Assembly: GCF_009905375.1 (NCBI RefSeq)
Contig: NW_027418153.1
Span: 145,335 to 209,334, forward strand
Reading direction: 5' to 3'
DNA: 64,000 nt
DNA from: Apium graveolens
Lineage: Eukaryota > Streptophyta > Magnoliopsida > Apiales > Apiaceae
Shown here: positions 10,546-24,480 of the stretch, piece by piece
How positions within the stretch are numbered: position 1 is the first letter of the stretch
How the letters are laid out: every line of letters starts with the position of its first letter
Notes under the pieces: model-generated
Seen by the model: only the letters and a program-made list of their open reading frames with translations
What the model was told of the DNA's origin: nothing
Database searches by the model: none
Made by a program: the position numbers and the translations under genes

Positions 10546-13500
10546 TGTAGGAAAGGGGTACCAAGAGGTGGTTAAAGGATGTCTAATTGCATTTACGTGA
10601 TGTTAATATGTTAATTGTATCAATATATGGGGCAAGTGACTCTTATAGGGTGTAAAGGTACTCTAATATGGTGAACAGTGACTTACATGGTTGATTAGAG
10701 GCAAAATGTGGAACAAAATTAACTTGTATGAAAGTGGAATTAATAGGTGGTAAAAGGATGTCAAATTGGATGTATATGAAGTTAACATGTCAATTGTTGC
10801 ATATATGGTGGAAAGTGACTCTTATAGGGTGCAAAGTGACTCTAATATGGTGAGAAGTGACTAACATGGTTAATTAGAACCAAAATGTGGACCAAAATTG
10901 ACTTGTATGAATATGGCCCTAAGAGGTGGTAAAAGGATTTCTAATTGCATGTACATAATGTTAACATGTTAATTGTACCAATATATGATGGCAAGTGACT
11001 CTTATAAGGTGCAAAGTGACTCTAATATGGTGAGAAGTCACTTACATGATTGATTAGAGCCAAAATGTGGCCCAAAATTAACTTGTACGAAAAGGGGTAC
11101 CAAGAGGTGGTTAAAGGATGTCTAATTGTATGTACATGATGTTAACATGTTAATTATATCAATATTTGGTGGCAAGTAACTTTTATAGGGTGCAAAGTGA
11201 CCCTAATATGGTGAAAAGTGACTAACATGGTTAATTAGAACCAAAATGTGGACCAAAATTGACTTGTATGAATATGGCACTAAGAGGTGGGAAAGGATTT
11301 CTAATTGCATGTACATGATGTTAACATGTTAATTATATAAATATTTGGTGGAAAGTGACTCTTATAGGGTGCAAAGTGACTCTAATATGGTGAGAAGTGA
11401 CTAACATGGTTAATTAGAACCAAAATGTGGACCAAAATTGACTTGTATGAATATGGCACTAAGAGGTGGTAAAAGGATTTCTAATTGCATGTACATGATG
11501 TTAACATGTTAATTGTACCAATATATGATGGCAAGTGACTCTTATAAGGTGCAAAGTGACTCTAATATGGTGAGAAGTCACTTACATAATTGATTGGAGC
11601 CAAAATGTGGCCCAAAATTGACTTGTAGGAAAGGGGTACCAAGAGGTGGTTAAAGGATGTCTAATTGCATTTACGTGATGTTAATATGTTAATTGTATCA
11701 ATATATGGGGCAAGTGACTCTTATAGGGTGTAAAGGTACTCTAATATGGTGAACAGTGACTTACATGGTTGATTAGAGGCAAAATGTGGAACAAAATTAA
11801 CTTGTATGAAAGTGGAATTAATAGGTGGTAAAAGGATGTCAAATTGGATGTATATGATGTTAACATGTCAATTGTTGCATATATGGTTGAAAGTGACTCT
11901 TATAGGGTGCAAAGTGACTCTAATATGGTGAGAAGTGACTGACATGGTTAATTAGAACCAAAATGTGGACCAAAATTGACTTGTATGAATATGGCACTAA
12001 GAGGTGGTAAAAGGATTTCTAATTGCATGTACATGATGTTAACATGTTAATTGTACCAATATATGACGGCAAGTGACTCTTATAAGGTGCAAAGTGACTC
12101 TAATATGGTGAGAAGTCACTTACATGATTGATTAGAGCCAAATTGTGGCCCAAAATTGACTTGTACGAAAGGAGGTACCAAGAGGTGGTTAAAGGATGTC
12201 TAATTGTATGTACATGATGTTAACATGTTAATTATATCAATATTTGGTGGCAAGTGACTCTTATAGGGTGCAAAGTGACCCTAATATGGTGAAAAGTGAC
12301 TAACATGGTTAATTAGAACCAAAATGTAGACCAAAATTGACTTGTATGAATATGGCACTAAGAGGTGGGAAAGGATTTCTAATTGCATGTACATGATGTT
12401 AACATGTTAATTGCATGTACATGACTTGTAGGAAAGGGGTACCAAGAGGTGGTTAAAGGATGTCTAATTGCATTTACGTGATGTTAATATGTTAATTGTA
12501 TCAATATATGGGGCAAGTGACTCTTATAGGGTGTAAAGGTACTCTAATATGGTGAACAGTGACTTACATGGTTGATTAGAGGCAAAATGTGGAACAAAAT
12601 TAACTTGTATGAAAGTGGAATTAATAGGTGGTAAAAGGATGTCAAATTGGATGTATATGATGTTAACATGTCAATTGTTGCATATATGGTGGAAAGTGAC
12701 TCTTATAGGGTGCAAAGTGACTCTAATATGGTGAGAAGTGACTGACATGGTTAATTAGAACCAAAATGTGGACCAAAATTGACTTGTATGAATATGGCAC
12801 TAAGAGGTGGTAAAAGGATTTCTAATTGCATGTACATGATGTTAACATGTTAATTGTACCAATATATGATGGCATGTGACTCTTATAAGGTGCAAAGTGA
12901 CTCTAATATGGTGAGAAGTCACTTACATGATTGATTAGAGCCAAAATGTGGCCCAAAATTAACTTGTACGAAAAGGGGTACCAAGAGGTGGTTAAAGGAT
13001 GTCTAATTGTATGTACATGATGTTAACATGTTAATTATATCAATATTTGGTGGCAAGTAACTTTTATAGGGTGCAAAGTGACCCTAATATGGTGAAAAGT
13101 GACTAACATGGTTAATTAGAACCAAAATGTGGACCAAAATTGACTTGTATGAATATGGTACTAAGAGGTGGGAAAGGATTTCTAATTGCATGTACATGAT
13201 GTTAACATGTTAATTGTACCAAAATATGGTGGCAACTGACTCTTATAAGGTGCAAAGTGACTCTAATATGGTGAGAAGTCACTTACATAATTGAATAGAG
13301 CCAAAACGTGGCCCAAAATTGACATGTACGAAAGGGGTACCAAGAGGTGGTTAAAGGATGTCTAATTGCATGTACATGATGTTAACATGTTAATTATATA
13401 AATATTTGGTGGAAAGTGACTCTTATAGGGTGCAAAGTGACTCTAATATGGTGAGAAGTGACTAACATGGTTAATTAGAACCAAAATGTGGACCAAAATT

Positions 13501-16500
13501 GACTTGTATGAATATGGCACTAAGAGGTGGTAAAAGGATTTCTAATTGCATGTACATGATGTTAACATGTTAATTGTACCAATATATGACGGCAAGTGAT
13601 TCTTATAAGGTGCAAAGTGACTCTAATATGGTGAGAAGTCACTTACATAATTGATTGGAGCCAAAATGTGGCCCAAAATTGACTTGTAGGAAAGGGGTAC
13701 CAAGAGGTGGTTAAAGGATGTCTAATTGCATTTACGTGATGTTAATATGTTAATTGTATCAATATATGGGGCAAGTGACTCTTATAGGGTGTAAAGGTAC
13801 TCTAATATGGTGAACAGTGACTTACATGGTTGATTAGAGGCAAAATGTGGAACAAAATTAACTTGTATGAAAGTGGAATTAATAGGTGGTAAAAGGATGT
13901 CAAATTGGATGTATATGATGTTAACATGTCAATTGTTGCATATATGGTGGAAAGTGACTCTTATAGGGTGCAAAGTGACTCTAATATGGTGAGAAGTGAC
14001 TGACAGGGTTAATTAGAACCAAAATGTGGACCAAAATTGACTTGTATGAATATGGCACTAAGAGGTGGTAAAAGGATTTCTAATTGCATGTACATGATGT
14101 TAACATGTTAATTGTACCAATATATGACGGCAAGTGACTCTTATAAGGTGCAAAGTGACTCTAATATGGTGAGAAGTCACTTACATGATTGATTAGAGCC
14201 AAATTGTGGCCCAAAATTGACTTGTACGAAAGGGGGTACCAAGAGGTGGTTAAAGGATGTCTAATTGTATGTACATGATGTTAACATGTTAATTATATCA
14301 ATATTTGGTGGCAAGTGACTCTTATAGGGTGCAAAGTGACCCTAATATGGTGAAAAGTGACTAACATGGTTAATTAGAACCAAAATGTAGACCAAAATTG
14401 ACTTGTATGAATATGGCACTAAGAGGTGGGAAAGGATTTCTAATTGCATGTACATGATGTTAACATGTTAATTGCATGTACATGACTTGTAGGAAAGGGG
14501 TACCAAGAGGTGGTTAAAGGATGTCTAATTGCATTTACGTGATGTTAATATGTTAATTGTATCAATATATGGGGCAAGTGACTCTTATAGGGTGTAAAGG
14601 TACTCTAATATGGTGAACAGTGACTTACATGGTTGATTAGAGGCAAAATGTGGAACAAAATTAACTTGTATGAAAGTGGAATTAATAGGTGGTAAAAGGA
14701 TGTCAAATTGGATGTATATGAAGTTAACATGTCAATTGTTGCATATATGGTGGAAAGTGACTCTTATAGGGTGCAAAGTGACTCTAATATGGTGAGAAGT
14801 GACTAACATGGTTAATTAGAACCAAAATGTGGACCAAAATTGACTTGTATGAATATGGCCCTAAGAGGTGGTAAAAGGATTTCTAATTGCATGTACATGA
14901 TGTTAACATGTTAATTGTACCAATATATGATGGCAAGTGACTCTTATAAGGTGCAAAGTGACTCTAATATGGTGAGAAGTCACTTACATGATTGATTAGA
15001 GCCAAAATGTGGCCCAAAATTAACTTGTACGAAAAGGGGTACCAAGAGGTGGTTAAAGGATGTCTAATTGTATGTACATGATGTTAACATGTTAATTATA
15101 TCAATATTTGGTGGCAAGTAACTTTTATAGGGTGCAAAGTGACCCTAATATGGTGAAAAGTGACTAACATGGTTAATTAGAACCAAAATGTGGACCAAAA
15201 TTGACTTGTATGAATATGGCACTAAGAGGTGGGAAAGGATTTCTAATTGCATGTACATGATGTTAACATGTTAATTATATAAATATTTGGTGGAAAGTGA
15301 CTCTTATAGGGTGCAAAGTGACTCTAATATGGTGAGAAGTGACTAACATGGTTAATTAGAACCAAAATGTGGACCAAAATTGACTTGTATGAATATGGCA
15401 CTAAGAGGTGGTAAAAGGATTTCTAATTGCATGTACATGATGTTAACATGTTAATTGTACCAATATATGATGGCAAGTGACTCTTATAAGGTGCAAAGTG
15501 ACTCTAATATGGTGAGAAGTCACTTACATAATTGATTGGAGCCAAAATGTGGCCCAAAATTGACTTGTAGGAAAGGGGTACCAAGAGGTGGTTAAAGGAT
15601 GTCTAATTGCATTTACGTGATGTTAATATGTTAATTGTATCAATATATGGGGCAAGTGACTCTTATAGGGTGTAAAGGTACTCTAATATGGTGAACAGTG
15701 ACTTACATGGTTGATTAGAGGCAAAATGTGGAACAAAATTAACTTGTATGAAAGTGGAATTAATAGGTGGTAAAAGGATGTCAAATTGGATGTATATGAT
15801 GTTAACATGTCAATTGTTGCATATATGGTGGAAAGTGACTCTTATAGGGTGCAAAGTGACTCTAATATGGTGAGAAGTGACTGACATGGTTAATTAGAAC
15901 CAAAATGTGGACCAAAATTGACTTGTATGAATATGGCACTAAGAGGTGGTAAAAGGATTTCTAATTGCATGTACATGATGTTAACATGTTAATTGTACCA
16001 ATATATGACGGCAAGTGACTCTTATAAGGTGCAAAGTGACTCTAATATGGTGAGAAGTCACTTACATGATTGATTAGAGCCAAATTGTGGCCCAAAATTG
16101 ACTTGTACGAAAGGAGGTACCAAGAGGTGGTTAAAGGATGTCTAATTGTATGTACATGATGTTAACATGTTAATTATATCAATATTTGGTGGCAAGTGAC
16201 TCTTATAGGGTGCAAAGTGACCCTAATATGGTGAAAAGTGACTAACATGGTTAATTAGAACCAAAATGTAGACCAAAATTGACTTGTATGAATATGGCAC
16301 TAAGAGGTGGGAAAGGATTTCTAATTGCATGTACATGATGTTAACATGTTAATTGCATGTACATGACTTGTAGGAAAGGGGTACCAAGAGGTGGTTAAAG
16401 GATGTCTAATTGCATTTACGTGATGTTAATATGTTAATTGTATCAATATATGGGGCAAGTGACTCTTATAGGGTGTAAAGGTACTCTAATATGGTGAACA

Positions 16501-18429
16501 GTGACTTACATGGTTGATTAGAGGCAAAATGTGGAACAAAATTAACTTGTATGAAAGTGGAATTAATAGGTGGTAAAAGGATGTCAAATTGGATGTATAT
16601 GATGTTAACATGTCAATTGTTGCATATATGGTGGAAAGTGACTCTTATAGGGTGCAAAGTGACTCTAATATGGTGAGAAGTGACTGACATGGTTAATTAG
16701 AACCAAAATGTGGACCAAAATTGACTTGTATGAATATGGCACTAAGAGGTGGTAAAAGGATTTCTAATTGCATGTACATGATGTTAACATGTTAATTGTA
16801 CCAATATATGATGGCATGTGACTCTTATAAGGTGCAAAGTGACTCTAATATGGTGAGAAGTCACTTACATGATTGATTAGAGCCAAAATGTGGCCCAAAA
16901 TTAACTTGTACGAAAAGGGGTACCAAGAGGTGGTTAAAGGATGTCTAATTGTATGTACATGATGTTAACATGTTAATTATATCAATATTTGGTGGCAAGT
17001 AACTTTTATAGGGTGCAAAGTGACCCTAATATGGTGAAAAGTGACTAACATGGTTAATTAGAACCAAAATGTGGACCAAAATTGACTTGTATGAATATGG
17101 TACTAAGAGGTGGGAAAGGATTTCTAATTGCATGTACATGATGTTAACATGTTAATTGTACCAAAATATGGTGGCAACTGACTCTTATAAGGTGCAAAGT
17201 GACTCTAATATGGTGAGAAGTCACTTACATAATTGAATAGAGCCAAAACGTGGCCCAAAATTGACTTGTACGAAAGGGGTACCAAGAGGTGGTTAAAGGA
17301 TGTCTAATTGCATGTACATGATGTTAACATGTTAATTATATAAATATTTGGTGGAAAGTGACTCTTATAGGGTGCAAAGTGACTCTAATATGGTGAGAAG
17401 TGACTAACATGGTTAATTAGAACCAAAATGTGGACCAAAATTGACTTGTATGAATATGGCACTAAGAGGTGGTAAAAGGATTTATAATTGCATGTACATG
17501 ATGTCAACATGTTAATTGTACCAATATATGACGGCAAGTGACTCTTATAAGGTGCAAAGTGACTCTAATATGGTGAGAAGTCACTTACATAATTGATTGG
17601 AGCCAAAATGTGGCCCAAAATTGACTTGTAGGAAAGGGGTACCAAGAGGTGGTTAAAGGATGTCTAATTGCATTTACGTGATGTTAATATGTTAATTGTA
17701 TCAATATATGGGGCAAGTGACTCTTATAGGGTGTAAAGGTACTCTAATATGGTGAACAGTGACTTACATGGTTGATTAGAGGCAAAATGTGGAACAAAAT
17801 TAACTTGTATGAAAGTGGAATTAATAGGTGGTAAAAGGATGTCAAATTGGATGTATATGATGTTAACATGTCAATTGTTGCATATATGGTGGAAAGTGAC
17901 TCTTATAGGGTGCAAAGTGACTCTAATATGGTGAGAAGTGACTGACAGGGTTAATTAGAACCAAAATGTGGACCAAAATTGACTTGTATGAATATGGCAC
18001 TAAGAGGTGGTAAAAGGATTTCTAATTGCATGTACATGATGTTAACATGTTAATTGTACCAATATATGACGGCAAGTGACTCTTATAAGGTGCAAAGTGA
18101 CTCTAATATGGTGAGAAGTCACTTACATGATTGATTAGAGCCAAATTGTGGCCCAAAATTGACTTGTACGAAAGGGGGTACCAAGAGGTGGTTAAAGGAT
18201 GTCTAATTGTATGTACATGATGTTAACATGTTAATTATATCAATATTTGGTGGCAAGTGACTCTTATAGGGTGCAAAGTGACCCTAATATGGTGAAAAGT
18301 GACTAACATGGTTAATTAGAACCAAAATGTAGACCAAAATTGACTTGTATGAATATGGCACTAAGAGGTGGGAAAGGATTTCTAATTGCATGTACATGAT
18401 GTTAACATGTTAATTGCATGTACATGACT
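10546..18429 (+). repeat. 22-mer higher-order repeat, two copies of 3942 bp
   Basis: Private variants recur 3942 bp apart: ATGAAGTTAAC (core GTTAAC at 10781 and 14723), ATATGGCCCTAAG (10911 and 14853), TGACAGGGTT (14001 and 17943) and GAATAGAGCCAAAACG (13293 and 17235). Copies run about 10546-14487 and 14488-18429. Each copy carries two truncated monomers, so the unit looks like a fusion of two related sub-blocks of about 2061 and 1880 bp. No gene is seen. Confidence 0.85.
12413..12432 (+). repeat. Truncated monomer junction, repeated four times
   Basis: After the core and TTAATTG the sequence jumps to CATGTACATGACTTGTAGG, skipping well over half of a monomer. The same join starts at 12413, 14474, 16354 and 18416. 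The spacings are 2061, 1880 and 2062 bp, so a single deletion event was copied by HOR amplification. CATGTACATG is itself palindromic. Confidence 0.85.
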
Positions 18430-21400
18430 TGTAGGAAAGGGGTACCAAGAGGTGGTTAAAGGATGTCTAATTGCATTTACGTGATGTTAATATGTTAATT
18501 GTATCAATATATGGGGCAAGTGACTCTTATAGGGTGTAAAGGTACTCTAATATGGTGAACAGTGACTTACATGGTTGATTAGAGGCAAAATGTGGAACAA
18601 AATTAACTTGTATGAAAGTGGAATTAATAGGTGGTAAAAGGATGTCAAATTGGATGTATATGATGTTAACATGTCAATTGTTGCATATATGGTGGAAAGT
18701 GACTCTTATAGGGTGCAAAGTGACTCTAATATGGTGAGAAGTCACTGACATGGTTAATTAGAACCAAAATGTGGACCAAAATTGACTTGTATGAATATGG
18801 CACTAAGAGGTGGTAAAAGGATTTCTAATTGCATGTACATGATGTTAACATGTTAATTGTACCAATATATGATGGCATGCGACTCTTATAAGGTGCAAAG
18901 TGACTCTAATATGGTGAGAAGTCACTTACATGATTGATTAGAGCCAAAATGTGGCCCAAAATTAACTTGTACGAAAAGGGGTACCAAGAGGTGGTTAAAG
19001 GATGTCTAATTGTATGTACATGATGTTAACATGTTAATTATATCAATATTTGGTGGCAAGTAACTTTTATAGGGTGCAAAGTGATCCTAATATGGTGAAA
19101 AGTGACTAACATGGTTAATTAGAACCAAAATGTGGACCAAAATTGACTTGTATGAATATGGTACTAAGAGGTGGGAAAGGATTTCTAATTGCATGTACAT
19201 GATGTTAACATGTTAATTGTACCAAAATATGGTGGCAACTGACTCTTATAAGGTGCAAAGTGACTCTAATATGGTGAGAAGTCACTTACATAATTGAATA
19301 GAGCCAAAACGTGGCCCAAAATTGACTTGTACGAAAGGGGTACCAAGAGGTGGTTAAAGGATGTCTAATTGCATGTACATGATGTTAACATGTTAATTAT
19401 ATAAATATTTGGTGGAAAGTGACTCTTATAGGGTGCAAAGTGACTCTAATATGGTGAGAAGTGACTAACATGGTTAATTAGAACCAAAATGTGGACCAAA
19501 ATTGACTTGTATGAATATGGCACTAAGAGGTGGTAAAAGGATTTCTAATTGCATGTACATGATGTTAACATGTTAATTGTACCAATATATGACGGCAAGT
19601 GACTCTTATAATGTGCAAAGTGACTCTAATATGGTGAGAAGTCACTTACATAATTGATTGGAGCCAAAATGTGGCCCAAAATTGACTTGTAGGAAAGGGG
19701 TACCAAGAGGTGGTTAAAGGATGTCTAATTGCATTTACGTGATGTTAATATGTTAATTGTATCAATATATGGGGCAAGTGACTCTTATAGGGTGTAAAGG
19801 TACTCTAATATGGGGAACAGTGACTTACATGGTTGATTAGAGGCAAAATGTGGAACAAAATTAACTTGTATGAAAGTGGAATTAATAGGTGGTAAAAGGA
19901 TGTCAAATTGGATGTATATGATGTTAACATGTCAATTGTTGCATATATGGTGGAAAGTGACTCTTATAGGGTGCAAAGTGACTCTAATATGGTGAGAAGT
20001 CACTGACATGGTTAATTAGAACCAAAATGTGGACCAAAATTGACTTGTATGAATATGGCACTAAGAGGTGGTAAAAGGATTTCTAATTGCATGTACATGA
20101 TGTTAACATGTTCATTGTACCAATATATGATGGCATGTGACTCTTATAAGGTGCAAAGTGACTCTAATATGGTGAGAAGTCACTTACATGATTGATTAGA
20201 GCCAAAATGTGGCCCAAAATTAACTTGTACGAAAAGGGGTACCAAGAGGTGGTTAAAGGATGTCTAATTGTATGTACATGATGTTAACATGTTAATTATA
20301 TCAATATTTGGTGGCAAGTAACTTTTATAGGGTGCAAAGTGACCCTAATATGGTGAAAAGTGACTAACATGGTTAATTAGAACCAAAATGTGGACCAAAA
20401 TTGACTTGTATGAATATGGTACTAAGAGGTGGGAAAGGATTTCTAATTGCATGTACATGATGTTAACATGTTAATTGTACCAAAATATGGTGGCAACTGA
20501 CTCTTATAAGGTGCAAAGTGACTCTAATATGGTGAGAAGTCACTTACATAATTGAATAGAGCCAAAACGTGGCCCAAAATTGACTTGTACGAAAGGGGTA
20601 CCAAGAGGTGGTTAAAGGATGTCTAATTGCATGTACATGATGTTAACATGTTAATTATATAAATATTTGGTGGAAAGTGACTCTTATAGGGTGCAAAGTG
20701 ACTCTAATATGGTGAGAAGTGACTAACATGGTTAATTAGAACCAAAATGTGGACCAAAATTGACTTGTATGTATATGGCACTAAGAGGTGGTAAAAGGAT
20801 TTCTAATTGCATGTACATGATGTTAACATGTTAATTGTACCAATATATGACGGCAAGTGACTCTTATAATGTGCAAAGTGACTCTAATATGGTGAGAAGT
20901 CACTTACATAATTGATTGGAGCCAAAATGTGGCCCAAAATTGACTTGTAGGAAAGGGGTACCAAGAGGTGGTTAAAGGATGTCTAATTGCATTTACGTGA
21001 TGTTAATATGTTAATTGTATCAATATATGGGGCAAGTGACTCTTATAGGGTGTAAAGGTACTCTAATATGGTGAACAGTGACTTACATGGTTGATTAGAG
21101 GCAAAATGTGGAACAAAATTAACTTGTATGAAAGTGGAATTAATAGGTGGTAAAAGGATGTCAAATTGGATGTATATGATGTTAACATGTCAATTGTTGC
21201 ATATATGGTGGAAAGTGACTCTTATAGGGTGCAAAGTGACTCTAATATGGTGAGAAGTCACTGACATGGTTAATTAGAACCAAAATGTGGACCAAAATTG
21301 ACTTGTATGAATATGGCACTAAGAGGTGGTAAAAGGATTTCTAATTGCATGTACATGATGTTAACATGTTAATTGTACCAATATATGATGGCATGTGACT

Positions 21401-22200
21401 CTTATAAGGTGCAAAGTGACTCTAATATGGTGAGAAGTCACTTACATGATTGATTAGAGCCAAAATGTGGCCCAAAATTAACTTGTACGAAAAGGGGTAC
21501 CAAGAGGTGGTTAAAGGATGTCTAATTGTATGTACATGATGTTAACATGTTAATTATATCAATATTTGGTGGCAAGTAACTTTTATAGGGTGCAAAATGA
21601 CCCTAATATGGTGAAAAGTGACTAACATGGTTAATTAGAACCAAAATGTGGACCAAAATTGACTTGTATGAATATGGTACTAAGAGGTGGGAAAGGATTT
21701 CTAATTGCATGTACATGATGTTAACATGTTAATTGTACCAAAATATGGTGGCAACTGACTCTTATAAGGTGCAAAGTGACTCTAATATGGTGAGAAGTCA
21801 CTTACATAATTGAATAGAGCCAAAACGTGGCCCAAAATTGACTTGTACGAAAGGGGTACCAAGAGGTGGTTAAAGGATGTCTAATTGCATGTACATGATG
21901 TTAACATGTTAATTATATAAATATTTGGTGGAAAGTGACTCTTATAGGGTGCAAAGTGACTCTAATATGGTGAGAAGTGACTAACATGGTTAATTAGAAC
22001 CAAAATGTGGACCAAAATTGACTTGTATGTATATGGCACTAAGAGGTGGTAAAAGGATTTCTAATTGCATGTACATGATGTTAACATGTTAATTGTACCA
22101 ATATATGACGGCAAGTGACTCTTATAAGGTGCAAAGTGACTCTAATATGGTGAGAAGTCACTTACATAATTGATTGGAGCCAAAATGTGGCCCAAAATTG
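18430..22200 (+). repeat. 7-mer higher-order repeat, three copies of 1258 bp
   Basis: GAATAGAGCCAAAACG recurs at 19296, 20554 and 21812, and the variant GAGAAGTCACTGACATGG (CACTGACATG at 18743, 20001 and 21259) recurs with exactly the same 1258 bp step. Monomer order per copy is B-prime, C, D, E, A, an E/C hybrid, A. Copies differ by only scattered substitutions, such as GGCATGCGAC in the first against GGCATGTGAC in the others. This is the cleanest HOR in the window. No gene is seen. Confidence 0.88.
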
Positions 22201-23833
22201 ACTTGTAGGAAAGGGGTACCAAGAGGTGGTTAAAGGATGTCTAATTGCATTTACGTGATGTTAATATGTTAATTGTATCAATATATGGGGCAAGTGACTC
22301 TTATAGGATGTAAAGGTACTCTAATATGGTGAACAGTGACTTACATGGTTGATTAGAGCCAAAATGTGGAACAAAATTAACTTGTATGAAACTGGCATTA
22401 ATAGGTGATAAAAGGATGTCAAATTGGATGTATATGATGTTAACATGTCAATTGTTGCATATATGGTGGAAAGTGACTCTTATAGGGTGCAAAGTGACTC
22501 TAATATGGTGAGAAGTGACTGACATGGTTAATTAGAACCAAAATGTGGACCAAAATTGACTTGTATGAATATGGCACTAAGATGTGGTAAAAGGATTTTT
22601 AATTGCACGTACATGATGTTAACATGTTAATTGTACCAATATATGATGGCATGTGACTCTTATAAGGTGCAAAGTGACTCTAATATGGTGAGAAGTCACT
22701 TACATGATTGATTAGAGCCAAAATGTGGCCCAAAATTAACTTGTACGAAAAGGGGTACCAAGAGGTGGTTAAAGGATGTCTAATTGTATGTACATGATGT
22801 TAACATGTTAATTATATCAATATTTGGTGGCAAGTAACTTTTATAGGGTGCAAAGTGACCCTAATATGGTGAAAAGTGACTAACATGGTTAATTAGAACC
22901 AAAATGTGGACCAAAATTGACTTGTATGAATATGGCACTAAGAGGTGGTAAAAGCATTTCTAATTGCATGTACATGATGTTAACATGTTAATTGTACCAA
23001 TATATGATGGCAAGTGACTCTTATAAGGTGCAAAGTGACTCTAATATGGTGAGAAGTCACTTACATGATTGATTAGAGCCAAAATGTGGCCCAAAATTGA
23101 CTTGTAGGAAAGGTGTACCAAGAGGTGGTTAACGGGTGTCTAATTGCATTTACGTGATGTTAATATGTTAATTGTATCAATATATGGGGCAAGTGACTCT
23201 TATACGGTGTAAAGGTACTCTAATATGGTGAATAGTGACTTACATGGTTGATTAGAGCCAAAATGTGGAACAAAATTAACTTGTATGAAAGTGGAATTAA
23301 TAGGTGGTAAAAGGATGTCAAATTGGATGTATATGATGTTAACATGTCAATTGTTGCATATATGGTGGAAAGTGACTCTTATAGGGTGCAAAGTGACTCT
23401 AATATGGTGAGAAGTGACTGACATGGTTAATTAGAACCAAAATGTGGACCAAAATTGACTTGTATGAATATGGCACTAAGAGGTGGTAAAAGGATTTCTA
23501 ATTGCATGTACATGATGTTAACATGTTAATTGTACCAATATATGATGGCAAGTGACTCTTATAAGGTGCAAAGTGACTCTAATATGGTGAGAAGTCACTT
23601 ACATGATTGATTAGAGCCAAAATGTGGCCCAAAATTAACTTGTACGAAATGGGGTACCAAGAGGTGGTTAAAGGATGTCTAATTGTATGTACATGATGTT
23701 AACATGTTAATTATATCAATATTTGGTGGCAAGTAACTTTTATAGGGTGCAAAGTGACCCTAATATGGTGAAAAGTGACTAACATGGTTAATTAGAACCA
23801 AAATGTGGACCAAAATTGACTTGTATGAATATG
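22201..23833 (+). repeat. Diverged satellite at the left arm's edge
   Basis: The 1258 bp pattern decays here. Copies carry private changes such as AAACTGGCATTAATAGGTGA, GATGTGGTAAAAGG and GGTTAACGGGTG, but still consist of B, C, D, E and A monomers in plus orientation. The stretch stops at the orientation switch. No gene is seen. Confidence 0.75.
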
Positions 23834-23856
23834 CCAGTTTCATACAAGTTAATTTT
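23812..23856. other. Orientation switch with hairpin-forming inverted repeat
   Basis: Left of 23833 all monomers read in plus orientation and right of it all read in minus orientation. At the join, AAAATTGACTTGTATGAA (23812-23829) faces TTCATACAAGTTAATTTT (23839-23856) across a 9 nt loop. The arms pair at 17 of 18 positions. Homology between the two sides continues outward as inverted satellite, so the join is the centre of a very large imperfect palindrome. It may be a true inversion breakpoint, a fold-back replication product or an assembly artefact. Confidence 0.85.
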
Positions 23857-24480
23857 GTTCCACATTTTGGCTCTAATCAACCATGTAAGTCATTGTTCAC
23901 CATATTAGAGTACCTTTATACCCTATAAGAGTCACTTGTAACATATATTGATACAATTAACATATTAACATCACGTAAATGCAATTAGATATCCTTTAAC
24001 CACCTCTTGGTACCCCTTTCCTACAAGTCAATTTTTGGCCATATTTTGGCTCTAATCAATCATGTAAGTGACTTCTCACCATATTAGAGTCACTTTGCAC
24101 CTTATAAGATTCACTTCCATCATATATTGGTACAATTAACATGTTAACATCACGTAAATTCAATTAGACATCCTTTAACCACCTCTTGGTACGCCTTTCC
24201 TACAAGTCAATTTTGGGCCACATTTTGGCTCAATTATGTAAGTGACTTCTCACCATATTAGAGTCACTTTGCACCTTATAAGAGTCACTTGCCATCATAT
24301 ATAGGTACAATTAACATGTTAACATCATGTACATGCAATTAGAAATCCTTTTACCACCTCTTAGTCCCATATTCATACAAGTCAATTTTGGTCCACATTT
24401 TGGTTCTAATTAACCATGTTAGTCACTTCTCACCATATTAGAGTCACTGTTAACATCATATACATCCAATTTGAAATCCT
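23834..24480 (-). repeat. Satellite next to the switch, ~664 bp local duplication
   Basis: The unit starting CCAGTTTCATACAAG just after the switch recurs about 664 bp later. The private variant CTTGTAACATATATTG is at 23938 and 24602. A small internal deletion near 24448 joins AGAGTCACT to GTTAACATCATATAC and removes about 50 bp of monomer. Monomers are in minus orientation. No gene is seen. Confidence 0.7.
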
